From positions 69,769,649 to 69,833,648 of the forward strand of contig NC_092039.1 in the NCBI RefSeq assembly GCF_003086295.3: a stretch of 64,000 bases of DNA. Direction: 5' to 3'. Below are positions 21,587-31,926 of this stretch, one piece after another. Numbering within the stretch: position 1 is the first letter of the stretch; each line of letters begins with the position of its first letter. The position numbers were made by a program, and so were the translations under genes. This DNA is from Arachis hypogaea (taxonomy: Eukaryota; Streptophyta; Magnoliopsida; Fabales; Fabaceae). The notes beneath the pieces are model-generated. The model searched no databases, was not told the origin of the DNA, and saw only the letters and a program-made list of their open reading frames with translations.

Positions 21587-22991
21587 TTAAGGAGGAGGAT
21601 CATAGGGGCTCAGCTCTTCACACCTTACTTTGAACTTCTTTCCTGTGTCTCCATAACGTAGCTCAATATGCTCCAGAGAGAGGATTCTGATTACTGTATA
21701 AACCCATGCTGGATTGCTGGTCAATACTACCTTCATTCTTGGGGAGAAACCTTCAGTGGGGATCTGTTTGTTTCTCCATCCTCTTGGTACTTTCTTCTTT
21801 TTGGGAACCTCTTCCTTGGTAGATGATGCATTTCCAACATCAAACTTAGGTTTGATGTCAGGAGGAATTTTATTGACTGTTACCAAGGGAGGTTTGAGTT
21901 GCAGATTCTGCTGTGTATCATCAGGCAGTTTTTGAAGGTTTGGATCAATAAGCTCAGCCTGCATGCACCTCTCTTCTTCACCTGTTGGATGTATATCTTT
22001 GAAGACATGAAAGACCAGTTGCTCATTATGCACTCTAAGCACTAATTCACCCACTTCTACATCAATCAGAGCTCTTCCAATGGCTAGAAATGGTCTTCCT
22101 AGAATTATAGAGGCATTCTCATCTTCTCGTGTATCAAGAATCAGAAAGTCTGCTGGGAGGAAGAACTTACCCACTTTGACTAAGATATTCTCCACTAATC
22201 CATATGCAGGCTTCATAGATTTATCTGCCATCTGCAATGCTATCTTTGTGGGTTGTGCCTCTTGTATTTGCAGTTTCTTCATCACAGATAGGGGCATTAG
22301 ATTTATGCTTGCCCCCAGATCACATAGGGCTTTCTCAAAGGTTGTGCTCCCAATGGTGCATGGAATTTGAAAGCTCCTTGGATCTAGCATCTTCCTTGGC
22401 AAGTTATTCTGAATGACAGCACTACATTCCTTAGTCATGACTACTGTCTCATCTCCCTTTAAACGCTTTTTCTTTGACAACAGCTCCTTCATGAATTTGG
22501 CATAGATAGGCATTTGCTCCAAAACCTCAACAAAAGGAATATTTATTTGTGACTTTCTGAAGATTTCTAAGAACTTTGAAAACTGCTTGTCCTTGGTCTC
22601 CTTTTGAAGTCTCTGAGGATATGGCATCTTAGACTTGTACTCAAGAGCCTTTGGCAGTGTAGGATAAGTGCCAAGAGAGTCTGGGAATGGATTGTCCGCA
22701 CGCTTTGGAGGGGCGTGCTCAACTTCTTCCTTCTTCTCCTCTGGAGCATCCTTTTCAACTAGCTCTTCATTGACCTTGGCCTCAGAACCAGCTACTTTAC
22801 CAATCCTTAATTGAATAGCCTTGCAATCTTCTCTTGGGTTCACCATTGTATCACCTTGAAATGTGCTTGCGGACCTCTCAAGTATTTGTTTGCTCAGTTG
22901 GCCCACTAGCACCTCTAAATTTCTAATTGAGGCTCTGGTTTCCTGCATAACTTGTGCTTCCGTACTTGCCACTTGTCCACTTATCACGAAG
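21587..22991 (-). pseudogene. Element C gag C-terminus and aspartic protease (segment 3 of 3)
   Basis: A long open minus-strand frame (466 codons from the first possible start at 22987). It includes SFQIPCTIGSTTF, the protease motif CDLGASINLMPLSV (DLG in place of the usual DTG/DSG, as common in Athila-type proteases) and the flap/hydrophobic part ASIILGRPFLAIGRALIDV. The frame then continues about 180 residues with no RT and stops at 21587, ending ELSPYDPPP. The N-terminal side is cut by element B at 22997 and continues at 31642. The frame itself is intact here, but the gene as a whole is broken by two insertions, a frameshift and stops. Confidence 0.85.
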
Positions 22992-22996
22992 ATAGC

Positions 22997-24381
22997 TGAC
23001 GTTAGGATTTTTGCCAGTAAAGAATGTCATAAAAATAGTCGCGTTGTAGATATAGTCTCTAAACCGACAAAAATCCCTTCGTACAAACGTTTTGGTTGTC
23101 ACAAGTAACAAACCCCTTTAAAATTGATAACCGAGTATTAAACCTCGGGTCGTCTTCTCAAGGAATTGCAGGGAGGTATGTTCTTATTATTGGCTATGGA
23201 GATTGTAAATTGGGGGTTTTTAAAGTATGAGATAAAAAGCAACAATAGTAAATAGCAGAGGAAATAAAATAATAGCAATAAAAATAAACTCTTGGCAAGG
23301 TATTAAGAACTGGAGGTCCTATCCTAGTTATCCTTATCAATTGTGATGAGAATTGGATTCTTCCCCCACCTTATTAACCTCTAACTATGGAGGTAAGTTA
23401 AGTGGCAAATTAATTCTAATTTTCAATCAACAATGAGTTTGATAACTCAAGAGGTACCAATGTCTCAACCAAAGCCAAAAAGAAAATAGTAAATTTACTG
23501 AATAAAAATTGTCTTCAGATGGAAAGCAGTAATCATGTAAATAAAAGAAAGCAATCATGAATGGAAATACCTCAAATAACATTAATTAAGAAAATTATAT
23601 GTAACATGGAAGAGTTCATAAATTAAATAAAAATAAAGAACTTGGGATTGAGAGTCACTCCTAAAACTAAGAGAAGTCCTAATCCTAATCCTAATCCTAA
23701 GAGGGAGAGGAGAGAACCTCTCTCAAAACTAAATCTAAATCATGGAAAAGTAAATTATGAAAAGCCCTATTATGAATGGATGCATTCCCCCACTTTATAA
23801 CCTCTGGTCTATGCTTTCTGGAATTGGATTTGGGCCAAAAAGGGGTTTACAACTCGCTGGGGTGTGTTCTGTAATTTTCTGGTGTGTGACCTCTGTCACG
23901 CGTCCGCGTGGGTAACGCGGTCGCGTTATTCGGAGCTTTTCCTTGCCACGCGGTCGCGTCAGTCATGCAACAGCGTCATGTGCGTTTCTCTTAAGGCGCA
24001 CGGTCGCGTCAGTCATGCGGCTGTGTCGCTGAATCTTCGCTTCTGGCACCCGATCGCGTTGTCCATGCGATCACGTGAACACCAGTTTCCTTAAAGCTCC
24101 ATTTTGCTTTCTCCTTCCATTTTTGTATGTTTCCTTTTCCATCCTCTAAGTCATTCCGCCTTAGAAAATCTGAAACTACTCAACATACTAATCACGGCAT
24201 CGAATGGAAATAAAGGTAATTAAAGTAATTAATTTTTAAAGCTTAGGAAACAAGTTTTTCACAATACGACATAATAAGGAAGGGAAAGTAAAACCATGCA
24301 ATTAATGTGAATAAGTAGGTGAAGGATTATATAAATCACTCAAATTAAGCACAAAAGAACTCATGAAATATGGGTTTATCA
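22997..24381 (-). repeat. 3' LTR of element B
   Basis: 1385 bp, TGACGTTAGG to GGGTTTATCA in plus coordinates. It has ACGCG palindromes at 23895-24080 and the short CCTAAT repeat at about 23680-23700. Confidence 0.95.
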
Positions 24382-24418
24382 ACCTCCCCACACTTAAACA
24401 CTAGCATGTCCTTATGCT
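24382..24418 (-). promoter_or_regulatory. Hairpin plus polypurine tract at 3' LTR of B
   Basis: The stem AGCAT / ATGCT with inner AAGGAC (one G-to-A change breaks the closing G-C pair) at 24403-24418, then GTGTTTAAGTGTGGGGAGGT and the LTR start TGATAAACCC. Confidence 0.8.
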
Positions 24419-25750
24419 GAATCCAAGGTAAATAATTAAGGTTAAAGTGATGGAATGCAATGCAACCTAAATTAAATGCAACTAAATGCAAATTGTTTTT
24501 ACCTACTTGGTTAAAAATAAATAAGTTCTTCAAGACAAATATGAACTGGATTTTACTAATTCAAATCACAAAATACAATACAAATAACTTGCAAGAAGAA
24601 GATAGCTCATGAAAGCAGGGAACATAGAATTGAGCACTGAACCCTTGGTAGTGTATATCATTCTAACTTTCAAGTGTCTAGGGTCAATTCTCTCAATTCT
24701 CTACTAATATTGCTTTCTATAGCTTGCTCTTCATCTAATAATCAACAAAAATTTAATGCACCAATACACAAATCAAGAGGTCTTTTAAGGGTTGTAATGG
24801 GACTGGGGTCAAGGTAGGATTGTATTTGGCTAAGTGGACTAAAATTTGAATCCTTAATTAACTGAAACTTTCCCACCTAACTTAAACAATCTATGTAATC
24901 ATAATACAACATCTAGCCATCCATTAACCATGTTTTCCACATATTCATGCATTCTAATTTTAAGTACAGTACATATGCATTGCCTTCACTACTTACTTTG
25001 GGGCATTTTGTCCCCTTTTTCTTATTTTTTTTTATGCATATGATTAATTTATTGAATGCATGAACATGTCCTAAACATTTTTTCATATTTTCAGAAAATT
25101 CTAACATACTCAATTCTCAAACCAGATGTTTCCAAACCCTCTCTTCCCCACACTTATTTCATAAGCATTCTCACTAGTCTAAACTAACCAAGGATTCAAA
25201 TTAAGGACATTATTGTTTTTCGCTTAGAGTTAATGATGTGCTAAAATAAAGAACAAAGGGGTAAAATAGGCTCAAAATTGGTTTGCAATAGATAATGAAA
25301 AGGTTAAGGCCATATGGGTATGTAAGCTCAGTGAAACAAGGCCTCAATCATATAAGTGTATGCATACATTAAACAATGGAAATAAAGAATCAAGCAAGAC
25401 AAATATCACAATTTTAGAGAGAAAAACACACACCAAAAATAAAATATTGGTTGATAAAATGCAACCAATCAAATAGGCTCAAAATCTTACTGGTTTTATG
25501 TGTTCAAGCATTAAACTATGTTCCAAAATAATATTTCTTCAAATAAGTGTAACAAAAAAATTATTCAAATTAGTGAAATTCTCAAAAAATTTTCTTGAAA
25601 AAGAAAATATTACTTCAACCAAGTGGTAAAATATGCAAAAAAAATCAAACAAATATGCAATCAATCATGCAAATGCAATAATGAAATACAAAGAAAATTT
25701 AAACATTGGTGCTAAAATATAAAGTGACTAACCCATGGAAGTCAGTATCG

Positions 25751-25788
25751 ACCTCCCCACACTTAAAGATTGCACCGTCCTCGGTGCA
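25751..25788 (-). promoter_or_regulatory. Second, internal hairpin plus polypurine cassette of B
   Basis: The perfect 7 bp stem TGCACCG / CGGTGCA closes AGGA (25771-25788), followed by ATCTTTAAGTGTGGGGAGGT. It is 1.37 kb inside the LTR-adjacent copy. Confidence 0.8.
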
Positions 25789-25930
25789 TGCTGAGATGTG
25801 CAGGTGGACGGGCTGTTCCAACTGATGCTTTTCTTCAAGGATTGTGCTGATGGACTTGTTTGTCTCTCCCATGTGATCGTCTTCCGGTTCTCTTCCTGGT
25901 GGCCATCCTGAAAGAAAAAAGGGAAGAGAA
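25789..25930 (-). other. Candidate 3' exon with short basic ORF (element B)
   Basis: A polypyrimidine run ending TTTTTTCTTTCAG, a good 3' splice site, lies immediately before GATGGCCACC. A small basic frame MATRKRTGRRSHGRDKQ begins there. D has the same arrangement at 56140-56301. This may be a spliced 3' exon, but no transcript evidence is available. Confidence 0.4.
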
Positions 25931-26034
25931 AGGCACATGAAGTCAAAGGGGTGGAGCAAAGAGGAGGGCGGTACGAGTGATAATCATGCCAAGCAAAAGA
26001 AATAGTGAATGAAAGACATGGTCGCGATTCCATG

Positions 26035-27672
26035 TGGTGGACGAAATTGTGATCAACAATAATTCCAGGCACTGTTAGAGAAGCTTTTTTTTCCACAACT
26101 CCGTTCAACTTTACCAGCAAGTGTACTGGGTCATCCAAGTAATACCTTACGTGAGTAAGGGTCGATCCCACAGAGATTGTTGGCATGAAGCAAGCTATGG
26201 TCACCTTGTAAATCTCAGTTAAGCAGATTAAATTGGTTTATGGTGAGTTTGAAAATTAATAAATAAATAGAAAATAAAAAGGGATAGAAATACTTATGTA
26301 AAGCAATAGTGGGAATTTCAGATAAGTGTGTGAAGATGATGTGCTCCTCTCGTATCTCTATTTTCTTATTACATTCATCCAATCCTTCCTACTCTTTTCC
26401 ATGGCAAGCTGTATGTAGGGCATTACCATTGTCAATGGCTACATCCCATCCTCTCAGTGAAAACGTTCCTATGCTCTGTCACAGCACGGCTAATCATCTG
26501 TCGGTTCTCAATCAGGTTGGAATAGAATCCCTTGATTCTTTTGCGCTTGTCATCACGCCCAGCCTTCAGGAGTTTGAAGCTCGTCACAGTCATTCAATCC
26601 CAGAATCCTACTCGGAATACCATAGACAAGGTTTAGACTTTCCGGATCCTCATGAACACCATCTATCTAGCTTATACCACGAAGATTCTGTTGGGGAATC
26701 TAAGAGATATGCGCCTGGCCTAGAGTAGAACGGAAGTGGTTGTCAGTCACGCGCGTTCATAGGTGAGAATGATGACGAGTGTCACGGATCATCACATTCA
26801 TCAAAGTTAAGTGTAACGTATATCTTGGAATAAGGATAGAAGAGAATTGAATAGAAAGTAATAATAATTGTATTGAAACTTGAGGTACAGCAGAGCTCCA
26901 CACCCTTAATCTATGGTGTGCAGAAACTCCACTGTTGAAAATACATAAGTAAAAGGTTCAGGCATGGCCGAATGGCCAGCCCCCTTAACATGATCAACAG
27001 CCTCTTAATATGAAGAATAAAACAAAACTGAGACCAAAGATGTCTAATACAATAGTAAATTATCCTATTTATACTAGACTAGCTACTAGGGTTTACATGA
27101 GTAAGTATTTGATGCATAAATTCACTTTCGGGGCCCACTTGGTGTATGTTTGGGCTGAGCTTGATCTATCCACGAGCTGAGACTTTTCTTGGAGTTGAAC
27201 TCCAAGTTATAACGTGTTTTGGGCGTTCAACTCCGGATCATGACGTTTTTCTGGCGTTTAACTCCAGACAGCAGTATGTACTTGGCGTTCAACGCCAAGT
27301 TACGTCGTCAATTTCCGAATAAAGTATGGACTGTTATATATTGCTGGAAAGCCCTGGATGTCTACTTTCCAACGCCGTTGAGAGCGCGCTAATTGGAGTT
27401 CTGTAACTCCAGAAAATCCATTTCGAGTGTAGGGAGGTCAGATTCCAACAGCATCAGCAGTCCTTTTGTCAGCCTTTTTCAGAGTTTTGCTCAAGTCCCT
27501 CAATTTCAGCCAGAAATTACCTGAAATCACAGAAAAACACACAAACTCATAGTAAAGTCCAGAAATGTTAATTTAACATAAAAACTAATGAAAACATCCC
27601 TAAAAGTAGCTTGAACTTACTAAAAACTACCTAAAAACAATGCCAAAAAGCGTATAAATTATCCGCTCATCA
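26035..27672 (-). mobile_element. Solo LTR inside element B, TSD CCATG
   Basis: 1638 bp. The plus strand runs TGGTGGACGAAATT to CCGCTCATCA, flanked by CCATG at 26030-26034 and 27673-27677. It is the same family as 42538-44225 and 47542-49260. A minus-strand TATA box (27066-27073) is present. Palindromes around GGCGTT-N-AACGCC occupy 27188-27300. Confidence 0.95.
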
Positions 27673-28254
27673 CCATGTGATCAGTTCATCAATGGAAATA
27701 TAGCAAGGCATGGGGAGTATTGGATGCAAGATGTTTATTAGCATGCCAGCAAGGGCATGAGTAGCATAGATCAAGCATCAAAAGCTTTTAATGTATTGTT
27801 AGTCGTGAGAAACTAACAATAACGTTTGTATTAACAATTATATTTAATTAATAAATAGTAAAGGAAATTTGTGAAAAGTAGGCATTTATAGTAGTAGATT
27901 AAAAAAATCTTAAAAATAGTGCACAATGCCATACGGGCCTTTTCACAAACACATAGCATGCACGGTGACTAAGCTATTTGAAAGTATTAAATTTGAACAT
28001 GCAAGCAATCCTTTAAAAAAAAGTAATATATAATTGTCAAATAATCTACAAAAGTATAGAAAAGCAGTGACCCAAATAAAATTCCAACACCAATGAAAAT
28101 AATGCAATGAATGAAAGTATGCAAACAAATTAAATAAAATAAAATGAAAGTGAAAAAGAATGAGAAGTAGAAAAAGAAAGTGAGAAAGGAGAGAGAAGGA
28201 AGAAACTAGGATTAGAAGAGAAAAGATAAGAAAATTGGCATAATCTGGATAGGC

Positions 28255-28800
28255 TGTGCGACGCTGGCGACGCAGTCGCGTGGGTGACGCGGTCGCGTGG
28301 TGCGCGATAAGGTTGGGCGACTCGGACGCGTGGGGCACGTGATCGCTTGACTCGATTTGTGCTAGTGGCGCGAGTGCAGCCTCGCGGTCGCACAACTCTC
28401 TGTTCGAAACTTGGTATTGCCAAAATCCAGGGTGACGCGGTCGCGTCGTCGACGCGATCGCGCGGGTGGCCTTATTTCCAATATGACGCGGACGCGTGGG
28501 TGACGCGTTCACGTGGCAGGGCTTGTGCTGCTAGCACGGGTCTAGCCCAATTCCAGCTCAACTTTCGGCCATACACCCTTTTTACGCCGATTTCAGGTCA
28601 CACGGCCACGTGGGTGACGAGGTCACGTGGGAGGCTATTTTTCCAAATGACGCGGACGCGTGGGTGACGCGTTCGCGTGGAGTCAATTTGTGCTAATAGC
28701 GCGCCTCCAGCCCTGCTCCTCCGAAACTCTCTGTTCATATTAATATTGTCTTCCATCTCCTTGCGACGCGGATGCGTAGTTGATGCGGTCGCGTCGCGTG
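28255..28800. repeat. ACGCGNNCGCGT palindrome doublets (element B, internal)
   Basis: At least six pairs of the form GACGCGGACGCGTGG then GTGACGCGTTCGCGTGG between ORF1 and the 3' region. Some half-sites are decayed to ACACGGCCACGT and similar by transitions. Confidence 0.85.
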
Positions 28801-28947
28801 CTCGTTTTTTTTTTTTATAATCTGAAAAATGCAGAATGCAGTGTTAATATGAATGTGATGCAAAACTCCAGGTTCAATATAACAAAATAAAATAAAATTC
28901 AAAAACAAATAAAACTAAATAAAAATGAAAAAGGACGATCATACCAT

Positions 28948-28965
28948 GGTGGGTTGTCTCCCACC
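28948..28965 (-). promoter_or_regulatory. Conserved hairpin downstream of ORF1 (element B)
   Basis: GGTGGG-AGACAA-CCCACC on the minus strand, 49 bp after the ORF1 stop and followed by ATGG. Same as 2707-2724 and 54567-54584. Confidence 0.65.
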
Positions 28966-29014
28966 TAGCACTTTTAGTTAAAGTCCTTAAGTTGGACATT
29001 TGATGAGCTTCCTG

Positions 29015-30103
29015 TTATGGTGGCTTATGCTTGAACTCATCCAGGAATCTCCACCAGTGTTTGTGATTCCAGTAACCTCCGAGGTCCCAAACTTGGCATG
29101 TAAAACCCTTGAGCAGCTTTAAAAAGATTCTTAGGCTCCCGGGGTGTTGGATGTCAAAACAGATTCCAGGATCCCAAATCTTGCTTTTACACCCGTCTTC
29201 GTGTTGATTATCATGATTCCATCCGGGTAGCAAGCAATCTGAATTCTCACTAAAGCGGCCAAATAACTTCCTAGACCCATTCAGTTGAGCTCTATACCAA
29301 CCTTTACGTTTAAGCTTAAAGCTTCCAACCATGATGAACCTTGCAGGACAATTCTCACCACTGACCATCTTCCTTTTACTCTTAATGCCACAAAGAGCTC
29401 TAAGTTGACCATCCGTCTCCAGTAGCCCATATTCAAGTGGGATTAGAAAGCTATGAGATATGAATTTTACCCACTTGAATGTTGTGAAGGATGATGGCAA
29501 CTTAGGGGGAGGCGTTTTTAATGAAATTGCAAGCTCCACTCCCTTGTGCTCTTTTCTGATAATTACCACCTCTTTGCAAGCTTCTTCAATTTCAACCTCT
29601 TCCTCTTGGTAGCTTTCTTCCAACTCAATCATCTCTTCATTGCTTTCCAAGGGCATGGGAGGTTGTGCTTCTTCTTCTTGAATCTCCATCTCTTGATCAA
29701 CCTCTTCCAAGTCTTTAACTATATATGGTTCTATATATGGTTCATATGGCTCATAAGGTGGTTGGTATGGTGGTTGAGGGTTAGGGTCATATGGAGGTGA
29801 ATGGCGGGAAGGGGCTTGTGAGTGTGGTGAGTTGAGGTTGTATTGAAAGGATGATCTCTGAGCATAGGGTGGGGCTTGTTGGTAGCTACAAGATGGTCCA
29901 CCATATGTATCAGCTTGGGATGCATTGTAGCCTGGTCTTTGTCCATGATATCCAGGATGGTGTTGTTGCCTAAAGGGTTGATTAGATCCTCTTGGCTCCA
30001 TCCATCCTTGATTGGTCTGACCTTGATGCATATTCCTGTTGTGGTTTCTATTTCCTTCAACAAAGTTAGAACTAAACTCAAACCGAGAGGGGTGAGAATT
30101 CAT
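29015..30103 (-). CDS. ORF1 orphan protein of element B (intact)
   Basis: An open minus-strand frame with start chosen at the ATG 30103 (MNSHPSRFEF), because A and D begin the same way. A longer upstream extension to 30139 is possible. The N-terminal half is rich in Gln, Pro, Tyr, His and Ser, with YEPYEPYIEPY-type repeats. The middle is Glu-rich. The C-terminal third has GLLETDGQLRALCG, NHKHWW and EFKHKPP shared with A and D. At about 362 residues it is shorter than the A protein. No known domain is recognised. It starts about 110 bp after the PBS, in the place of gag, and is presumably expressed from the B LTR. Confidence 0.75.
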   Translation of the reverse strand: MNSHPSRFEFSSNFVEGNRNHNRNMHQGQTNQGWMEPRGSNQPFRQQHHPGYHGQRPGYNASQADTYGGPSCSYQQAPPYAQRSSFQYNLNSPHSQAPSRHSPPYDPNPQPPYQPPYEPYEPYIEPYIVKDLEEVDQEMEIQEEEAQPPMPLESNEEMIELEESYQEEEVEIEEACKEVVIIRKEHKGVELAISLKTPPPKLPSSFTTFKWVKFISHSFLIPLEYGLLETDGQLRALCGIKSKRKMVSGENCPARFIMVGSFKLKRKGWYRAQLNGSRKLFGRFSENSDCLLPGWNHDNQHEDGCKSKIWDPGICFDIQHPGSLRIFLKLLKGFTCQVWDLGGYWNHKHWWRFLDEFKHKPP

Positions 30104-30214
30104 AGTAGTTATCAGAAATAAGGGGAAAAAGGAGAACAAATAAACAGGTAAAAGAAAAAAAAAATTTTTGAAAAATATTTACAATAACCAATAATAAGGC
30201 ACACGTTTGCAATT

Positions 30215-30231
30215 CCCAGGCAACGGCGCCA
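30215..30231 (-). other. Primer binding site, tRNA-Asp (element B)
   Basis: CCCAGGCAACGGCGCCA matches the tRNA-Asp 3' end except at one base. Confidence 0.93.
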
Positions 30232-30234
30232 TTT

Positions 30235-31636
30235 TGACGTTAGGATTTTTGCCAGTAAAGAATGTCATAAAAATAGTCGCGTTGTAGATATAGTCTCTAA
30301 ACCGACAAAAATCCCTTCGTACAAACGTTTTGGTTGTCACAAGTAACAAACCCCTTTAAAATTGATAACCGAGTATTAAACCTCGGGTCGTCTTCTCAAG
30401 GAATTGCAGAGAGGTATGTTCTTATTATTGGCTATGGAGATTGTAAATTGGGGGTTTTTAAAGTATGAGATAAAAAGCAACAATAGTAAATAGCAGAGGA
30501 AATAAAATAATAGCAATAAAAATAAACTCTTGGCAAGGTATTAAGAACTGGAGGTCCTATCCTAGTTATCCCTATCAATTGTGATGAGAATTAGATTCTT
30601 CCCCCACCTTATTAACCTCTAACTATGGAGGTAAGTTAAGTGGCAAATTAATTCCAATTTTCAATCAACAATGAGTTTGATAACTCAAGAGTTACCAATG
30701 TCTCAACCAAAGCCAAAAAGAAAATAGTAAATTTACTGAATAAAAATTGTCTTCAGATGGGAAGCAGTAATCATGTAAATAAAAGAAAGCAATCATGAAT
30801 GGAAATACCTCAAATAACATTAACTAAGAAAATTATATGTAACATGGAAGAGTTCATAAATTAAATAAAAATAAAGAACCTGGGATTGAGAGTCACTCCT
30901 AAAACTAAGAGAAGTCATAATCCTAATCCTAATCCTAAGAGGGAGAGGAGAGAACCTCTCTCAAAACTAAATGTAAATCATGGAAAAGTAAATTATGAAA
31001 AGCCCTATTATGAATGGATGCATTCCCCCACTTTATAACCTCTGGTCTATGCTTTCCGGACTTGGATTTGGGCCAAAAAGGGGTTTAGAACTCGCTGGGG
31101 CGTGTTCTGTAATTTTTTGGCGCGTGGCCTCTGTCACGCGTCCGCGTGGGTCACGCGTCCGCGTGGGTCACGCGGTCGTGTCATTCGGAGCTTTTCCTTG
31201 CCACGCGGTCGCGTCAGTCATGCGACCGCGTCAGGTGTGTTCTGCTTAAGGCGCGCGGTCGCGTCAATCATGCGGCCGTGTCGCTGAATCTTCACTTCTG
31301 GCACGCGATTGCGTCGTCCATGCGATCGCGTGAACACCAGTTTCCTTAAAGCTCCGTTTTGCTTTCTCCTTCCATTTTTGTATGTTTCCTTTTCCATCCT
31401 CTAAGTCATTCCGCCTTAGAAAATCTAAAACTACTCAACATACTAATCACAGCATCGAATGGAAATAAAGGTAATTAAAATAATTAATTTTTAAAGCTTA
31501 GGAAACAAGTTTTTCACAATACGACATAATAAGGAAGGGAAAGTAAAACCATGCAATTAATGTGAATAAGTAGGTGAAGGATTATATAAATCACTCAAAT
31601 TAAGCACAAAAGAACTCACGAAATATGGGTTTATCA
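30235..31636 (-). repeat. 5' LTR of element B
   Basis: 1402 bp partner of 22997-24381, with ACGCG palindromes at 31130-31335. It is followed by TSD ATAGC. Confidence 0.95.
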
Positions 31637-31641
31637 ATAGC

Positions 31642-31926
31642 CTTGCATTCCTCTCTTGGATTTGGAATTGTGTTACTAGGAAGGCTATTAGTGGTCCTCT
31701 GATCAATTTGATTAACTCTGGTGGCTATTTAACTCATATGAATCTCCAGGTTCTTGATGGATGCTCTGGTTTCCTGTCTAAAACCTGTCAATATTGCTTC
31801 TAGATCATTGTTCTATTGGAAACCGCCCTGAGAATTATTGTTGAAGTTTTGAGGTCTCTGAGGTTGATCCCTCCATCCAAAATTTGGGTCATTCCTCCAT
31901 CCCTAGTTGTATGTCTTAGAATGTGG
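31642..31926 (-). pseudogene. Element C gag, middle segment (2 of 3)
   Basis: The minus-strand frame links segments 1 and 3 and contains RQETRASIKNLEIHM and PNPREECKAI. Two in-frame stops are seen, a TAG where the run GGFQ-NN continues and a TAA in HMS-IATRV, both at positions where Gln codons are plausible. It is bounded by the solo LTR on one side and element B on the other. Confidence 0.75.

Larger units (their letters stand above)
22992..31641 (-). mobile_element. Element B: complete non-autonomous LTR retrotransposon, TSD ATAGC
   Basis: 8640 bp between two LTRs (22997-24381 and 30235-31636), flanked by ATAGC on both sides (22992-22996, 31637-31641). It sits inside the gag frame of element C. 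Minus-strand order: LTR, tRNA-Asp PBS, ORF1 (30103-29015), conserved hairpin, ACGCG array, solo-LTR insertion, short basic ORF, internal hairpin/polypurine cassette, spacer, LTR-adjacent cassette, LTR. The LTRs look only a few percent diverged by eye, so B is recent relative to D. Confidence 0.95.

Noticed and set aside
23679..23700. CCTAATCCTAATCCTAA run (also GGATTAGGATTAGG at 13119 and 15085), telomere-like
   Set aside because: The unit is TTAGGA, not the plant TTTAGGG. It is a short repeat at a fixed place inside LTRs.
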